Origin: Deltaproteobacteria bacterium
Lineage (GTDB): Bacteria > Desulfobacterota > Desulfobacteria > Desulfobacterales > C00003060
Length of the DNA: 8,316 bases
Assembly (NCBI GenBank): GCA_019309245.1
Contig: JAFDGP010000102.1
Location: forward strand, 1 to 8,316
Direction of reading: 5' to 3'
The position numbers and the translations under genes were made by a program. Below, piece by piece: positions 6,449-8,316 of this stretch. Position 1 is the stretch's first letter. Each line of letters opens with the position of its first letter. The notes below the pieces were generated by a model. It had not been told where the DNA came from and did not search any database. It saw only the letters and a list, made by a program, of their open reading frames with translations.

Positions 6449-6493
6449 AACCTTTGGCAACAGCTCATAACAAACGACCGAACCTTTAGCAAC
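6449..6493. repeat. 13-bp direct repeat pair upstream of guaB
   Basis: AACCTTTGGCAAC (6449-6461) and AACCTTTAGCAAC (6481-6493) differ at one base and start 32 bp apart, about three helical turns. They flank the guaB -10 candidate, and the second overlaps its -35. They could be binding sites for a regulator of guaB on one helix face, or chance. Confidence 0.35.
6464..6492 (-). promoter_or_regulatory. candidate sigma70 promoter for guaB
   Basis: On the minus strand TTGCTA (6492-6487), a 17-bp spacer and TATGAG (6469-6464) each match four of six consensus bases. The start point would be near 6457, leaving a leader of about 125 nt that contains the hairpin at 6390-6414. Confidence 0.35.
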
Positions 6494-6502
6494 GATTAGT
6501 TT

Positions 6503-6645
6503 GTTTCCATCCACAAATGGCCCTTTTTCCCCTGAGCTGCGTTCTCCTCGGGTTTCCGTCCTCAACGTAGCGCTGCTACGTCTGCGGCGTAACCCCTTGT
6601 GCGGCCTTGCTCAGAGAAAAAATGGCTCATTTCTGGACTGGAAAC
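6503..6645. repeat. long imperfect palindromic intergenic element (about 143 bp)
   Basis: The two halves mirror each other around a perfect 7-bp stem, ACGTAGC (6565-6571) and GCTACGT (6575-6581), loop GCT. Outward, CTGAGC (6532-6537) mirrors GCTCAG (6609-6614), AAATGGCC (6515-6522) mirrors GGCTCATTT (6624-6632), and GTTTCCATCCA (6503-6513) mirrors TGGACTGGAAAC (6634-6645). The pairing is imperfect, but order and spacing are kept along the whole length. It resembles the fold-back, MITE- or REP-like intergenic repeats seen in many bacterial genomes. No gene is supported inside it, although one frame runs open through it into the next CDS. Confidence 0.65.
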
Positions 6646-6660
6646 TCATGCCAGTACCCA

Positions 6661-6735
6661 TTCGTTTTTTCCTGGTTCGTGGGTGGGCATCAGCGGCTCC
6701 GGCCCGCATGCCCAAGTCCGCCGCAAAAAAACGAA
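6661..6735. repeat. second palindromic element adjoining the first
   Basis: TTCGTTTTTT (6661-6670) mirrors AAAAAAACGAA (6725-6735), and inside it GGGCATCAGCGG (6685-6696) mirrors CCCGCATGCCC (6703-6713) with two mismatches. The dyad is about 75 bp centred near 6698, separated by only 15 bp from the palindrome at 6503-6645. It may be a subunit of the same element or an independent hairpin. Confidence 0.5.
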
Positions 6736-6795
6736 GTGTGCACGCCCACCACCTTACACCCCCGGCAAACTTGGTAACCGGTGGATTCGGGGTGC

Positions 6796-6824
6796 TTGAC
6801 AAGCCCGCGGGCAAAAAATATACA
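6796..6824 (+). promoter_or_regulatory. sigma70 promoter of the YciO-like gene with palindromic spacer
   Basis: A perfect TTGACA (6796-6801), a 17-bp spacer and TATACA (6819-6824) lie directly before the ATG at 6831. The expected start point is at or within a base or two of that ATG. The spacer contains GCCCGCGGGC (6803-6812), a perfect 10-bp palindrome in a position where a repressor would block polymerase. Confidence 0.6.
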
Positions 6825-6830
6825 GGGTTT

Positions 6831-7439
6831 ATGTTAATCCAGATCAATCCACAAAATCCCCAACCGCGCCTCATCGCAAAAGTGGCCGACTGCCTCAAAC
6901 AAGGGGGCACCATTGTCTATCCCACGGATACGTTCTACGGCCTGGGCTGTGATATCATGAACAAAAAGGCCATTGAAAAGATTTACCGATTGAAACGAAG
7001 AAATCCGAAAAAACCTTTCAGCTTCATCTGTTCGGACCTGAAAAATATCAGTCAATACGCCAAGGTCTCAAACTACGCCTACAAGACCATGAGGCGCCTG
7101 TTGCCGGGTCCGTATACGTTTGTCCTCGAGGGGTCCAAGCTGGTCCCCAAAATCATGCTCACCCAACGCAAAACAGCCGGCATCCGGGTGCCCGACCACC
7201 GCCTTTGCCTCTCCTTGGTCCGGGCCCTGGGAAACCCAGTGATCTCAACCACGGTCCCCTATCGCAAAATAGAGGAATTGTCGCATCCTTCCTTAATCCA
7301 CGAGACGCTCGGCTCCCAGATTGACATGGTCATCGACGGCGGCCCGGTGCCCGGTGCCCCGTCAAGCGTTGTATCGTTGATTCACGATGAACCGGTGGTG
7401 ATCCGGGAAGGCTTGGGAGATGTCACCTGTTTTGAGTAG
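6831..7439 (+). CDS. YciO-type Sua5/YrdC/YciO family protein (threonylcarbamoyl-AMP synthase-like)
   Basis: The family fold binds ATP, bicarbonate and threonine; TsaC/Sua5 members make threonylcarbamoyl-AMP for t6A37 of tRNA. The role of the YciO branch is less certain. From ATG 6831 the protein is 202 residues, close to E. coli YciO, and resembles it from end to end: INPQNPQPRLI near the start, GGTIVYPTDTFYGLGC (25-40), LKRRNPKKPFSFICSDL (54-70), LLPGPYTFVLEG (90-101), RKTAGIRVPDH (113-123), VISTTV (137-142), VDxxIDGG-like DMVIDGG (165-171) and VVIREGLGDV (189-198). The STxAN motif of TsaC/Sua5 is STTV here, as expected for the YciO branch. The frame is open back to 6501, but the extra 110 residues are palindromic repeat DNA with no protein character. 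No good ribosome site is present (only AGGG, 3 nt away), and the promoter abuts the ATG. It is divergent from guaB. Confidence 0.9.
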   Translation: MLIQINPQNPQPRLIAKVADCLKQGGTIVYPTDTFYGLGCDIMNKKAIEKIYRLKRRNPKKPFSFICSDLKNISQYAKVSNYAYKTMRRLLPGPYTFVLEGSKLVPKIMLTQRKTAGIRVPDHRLCLSLVRALGNPVISTTVPYRKIEELSHPSLIHETLGSQIDMVIDGGPVPGAPSSVVSLIHDEPVVIREGLGDVTCFE

Positions 7440-7444
7440 GGGTG

Positions 7445-7464
7445 TTGGCTCCGGCTCGGGCGGA
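7445..7464. repeat. 20-bp direct repeat, left copy
   Basis: TTGGCTCCGGCTCGGGCGGA here recurs perfectly at 7632-7651. The copies enclose 167 bp that contain the octamer palindrome. This copy begins 5 bp after the YciO-like stop. Its CTCCGG can also pair with CCGGAG at 7467-7472, giving a 6-bp hairpin with a 12-nt loop but no T-run. Confidence 0.8.
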
Positions 7465-7537
7465 CACCGGAGGTGCAATTAACCCTCTCTTAAAAAACTC
7501 GATTCAAATTTTGGGACAAAAAACTTTAAAAGATAAG

Positions 7538-7615
7538 CACGAAATCACGAAAAATTGAAAGCACGAAATAAAAGACATTGAGGCTTTCGTGTTTTCGTCC
7601 TTTCGTGTTTTCGTG
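7538..7615. repeat. palindrome made of phased octamers (4x CACGAAAN facing 4x NTTTCGTG)
   Basis: Left slots of exactly 8 bp at 7538, 7546, 7554 and 7562 read CACGAAAT, CACGAAAA, ATTGAAAG and CACGAAAT. Right slots at 7584, 7592, 7600 and 7608 read CTTTCGTG, TTTTCGTC, CTTTCGTG and TTTTCGTG. The two sets are inverted around a 14-nt spacer (7570-7583). Folded, they give a stem of about 32 bp with mismatches mainly at each eighth base and in the degenerate third slot. A T-rich tract (7620-7633) follows on the plus strand, so it may end transcription of the YciO-like gene. Confidence 0.75.
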
Positions 7616-7631
7616 ATAAATTTTTTCTTTT

Positions 7632-7651
7632 TTGGCTCCGGCTCGGGCGGA
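7632..7651. repeat. 20-bp direct repeat, right copy
   Basis: This is a perfect second copy of TTGGCTCCGGCTCGGGCGGA. It lies 20 bp past the end of the IHF/HU-like gene and directly after a T-rich tract. The flanking bases of the two copies differ beyond the 20 bp. Confidence 0.8.
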
Positions 7652-7671
7652 AGGGTAATGATGGTGGGATA

Positions 7672-7959
7672 TTACCGGCTTGCCTGGTTGACTTTTTCCA
7701 CAAGGCTGGACGCCGGCTTGAAGTGGATCAGCCAACGACTCGGCACATCGACGGCCACATCCGTGCGAGGGTTTCTTGCCTTAAGCGGCGCGCGTTTTTT
7801 CACCGTCAAGCGTCCAAACCCTCTCAGGCCCACCGCCTCACCCCGTTCTAGCGCTTCCCTGAGCGAATCGAACAGGGCATCAACGACCATGGACATGTCT
7901 CGTTTGGAAATCCCGGTAAATCGTTTGACCAGCGCTTCGCACAGTTCGCTCTTGGTCAT
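7672..7959 (-). CDS. IHF/HU family DNA-bending protein (IHF beta-like)
   Basis: Members are small basic nucleoid proteins that bend DNA as dimers through beta arms tipped by a proline. The 95-residue protein begins MTKSELCEALVKRF, carries VVDALFDSLREALERGEAV (25-43) and LRGFGRLTVKKR (45-56), and has ARNPRT with the intercalating Pro at residue 64. The N-terminal half is closest to IHF beta (MTKSEL, and VVD-x-(I/L)FD). The arm and C-terminus diverge: DVPSRWLIHFKPASSLVEKVN replaces the usual more basic VPAKRxPHFKPGKEL type. GGGGA (7971-7967) lies 7 nt before the ATG. The gene starts 4 nt after the sppA stop, so the two are very likely co-transcribed. IHF normally needs an alpha partner, which is not here, so a homodimeric HU-like role is possible. 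It is convergent with the YciO-like gene. Confidence 0.9.
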   Translation of the reverse strand: MTKSELCEALVKRFTGISKRDMSMVVDALFDSLREALERGEAVGLRGFGRLTVKKRAPLKARNPRTDVAVDVPSRWLIHFKPASSLVEKVNQASR

Positions 7960-7963
7960 CGTC

Positions 7964-8316
7964 TTATCCCCGGCCCGGCAAATAAAGATATCCGAAATGG
8001 GTGGCCTCCACGGTCAGCCGGTCCACGATGCCGTCAAAGGCCTTGGAATCTAACAAGTATTCCAGAAAGGAAAACCGCCTCTTCTTTGCATAAATCACAG
8101 AAGGTTCACCCTTGATGCCTCCCAGTTTTCCGGCCAAGGCGATGGCGTCTTCCAGGTTGCCCAGACTGTCCAGCAGGCCCAGTTCAAGGGCCTGCTCGCC
8201 CGACAAGATACGGCCATCTGCAATGGCCTCAACTTTTTTTTTTGGCATCTTCCTGCCTTCAGCCACAGCGGTTACAAACTGATCGTGGATATTGTCGATA
8301 AATCCTTGCAATAGCT
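7964..8316 (-). CDS. sppA: signal peptide peptidase SppA, C-terminal part (runs off right edge)
   Basis: SppA is a membrane-bound S49-family serine protease that clears cleaved signal peptides in the envelope. The last 117 residues are present. They include LLQGFIDNIHDQFVTAVAEG, then VEAIADGRILSGEQALELGL and VDxLGNLEDAI-like LDSLGNLEDAI. This is the conserved block in which GR-x-(F/L)-(S/T)-G-x-x-A precedes GL(V/I)D. The catalytic Ser/Lys region lies upstream, outside the window. The true start is also outside; the internal TTG at 8311 is not a start. The tail after IKGEP is variable in the family and ends LYLPGRG. A run of ten A (8243-8234 on the coding strand) encodes PKKKV. The gene continues into the IHF/HU-like gene after a 4-nt gap. 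Confidence 0.92.
   Translation of the reverse strand, partial: LLQGFIDNIHDQFVTAVAEGRKMPKKKVEAIADGRILSGEQALELGLLDSLGNLEDAIALAGKLGGIKGEPSVIYAKKRRFSFLEYLLDSKAFDGIVDRLTVEATHFGYLYLPGRG

Noticed and set aside
6501..6830. N-terminal extension of the YciO-like protein by 110 residues from an open frame
   Set aside because: The extension is translated from palindromic repeat DNA, has no recognisable protein character, and the family starts at the ATG at 6831.
7538..7615. Regular repeats considered as a CRISPR array
   Set aside because: Units are 8 bp with no spacers and are inverted between arms; no cas gene is present.
7589..8053. Plus-strand 154-codon frame
   Set aside because: It is antisense to the IHF/HU-like gene and sppA, and its start is in the octamer palindrome.

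Overview
The window looks like chromosomal DNA from a Gram-negative bacterium, most likely a Desulfobacterota (deltaproteobacterial) relative. That is inferred from the close sppA/IHF-HU pair, the form of dnaE, guaB and the YciO-type gene, and long imperfect palindromes in the intergenic DNA. No 16S rRNA or other strict marker is present, so the assignment is tentative.

Layout from left to right. (1) 1-793, minus: the first 264 residues of dnaE, the DNA polymerase III alpha subunit, running off the left edge. (2) About 800-2386: a gene graveyard with no intact gene. It holds the C-terminal scrap of a probable AAA_14/DUF4143 ATPase, a deletion-fused and multiply broken AbiEi/AbiEii toxin-antitoxin operon that still has its palindromic operator, and the C-terminal scrap of an IS21-type IstA transposase. 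(3) 2387-4645, minus: a large Tat-exported DUF3604 (PHP-superfamily) putative metallohydrolase of unknown substrate. It has its own strong promoter and a roughly 120-nt leader containing a terminator-like hairpin. (4) 4869-6332, minus: guaB, IMP dehydrogenase. (5) 6333-6830: a 498-bp divergent intergenic region with a guaB promoter candidate, a leader hairpin, a roughly 145-bp imperfect palindrome, a second palindrome, and a promoter for the next gene. (6) 6831-7439, plus: a YciO/Sua5/YrdC-family protein, possibly made from a leaderless mRNA. (7) 7440-7671: a convergent intergenic region with a palindrome built from phased octamers, enclosed by a perfect 20-bp direct repeat. (8) 7672-7959 and 7964-8316, minus: an IHF/HU-family DNA-bending protein directly downstream of the 3' end of sppA.

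The intact genes are mostly housekeeping: replication, GMP synthesis, a tRNA-modification-like fold, nucleoid structure and envelope proteolysis. They do not form one pathway. The accessory signal lies in the 0.8-2.4 kb graveyard, the DUF3604 protein with its leader, and three families of long palindromic intergenic elements. I found no intact new system. The DUF3604 gene and the octamer palindrome are the best candidates for undescribed biology.
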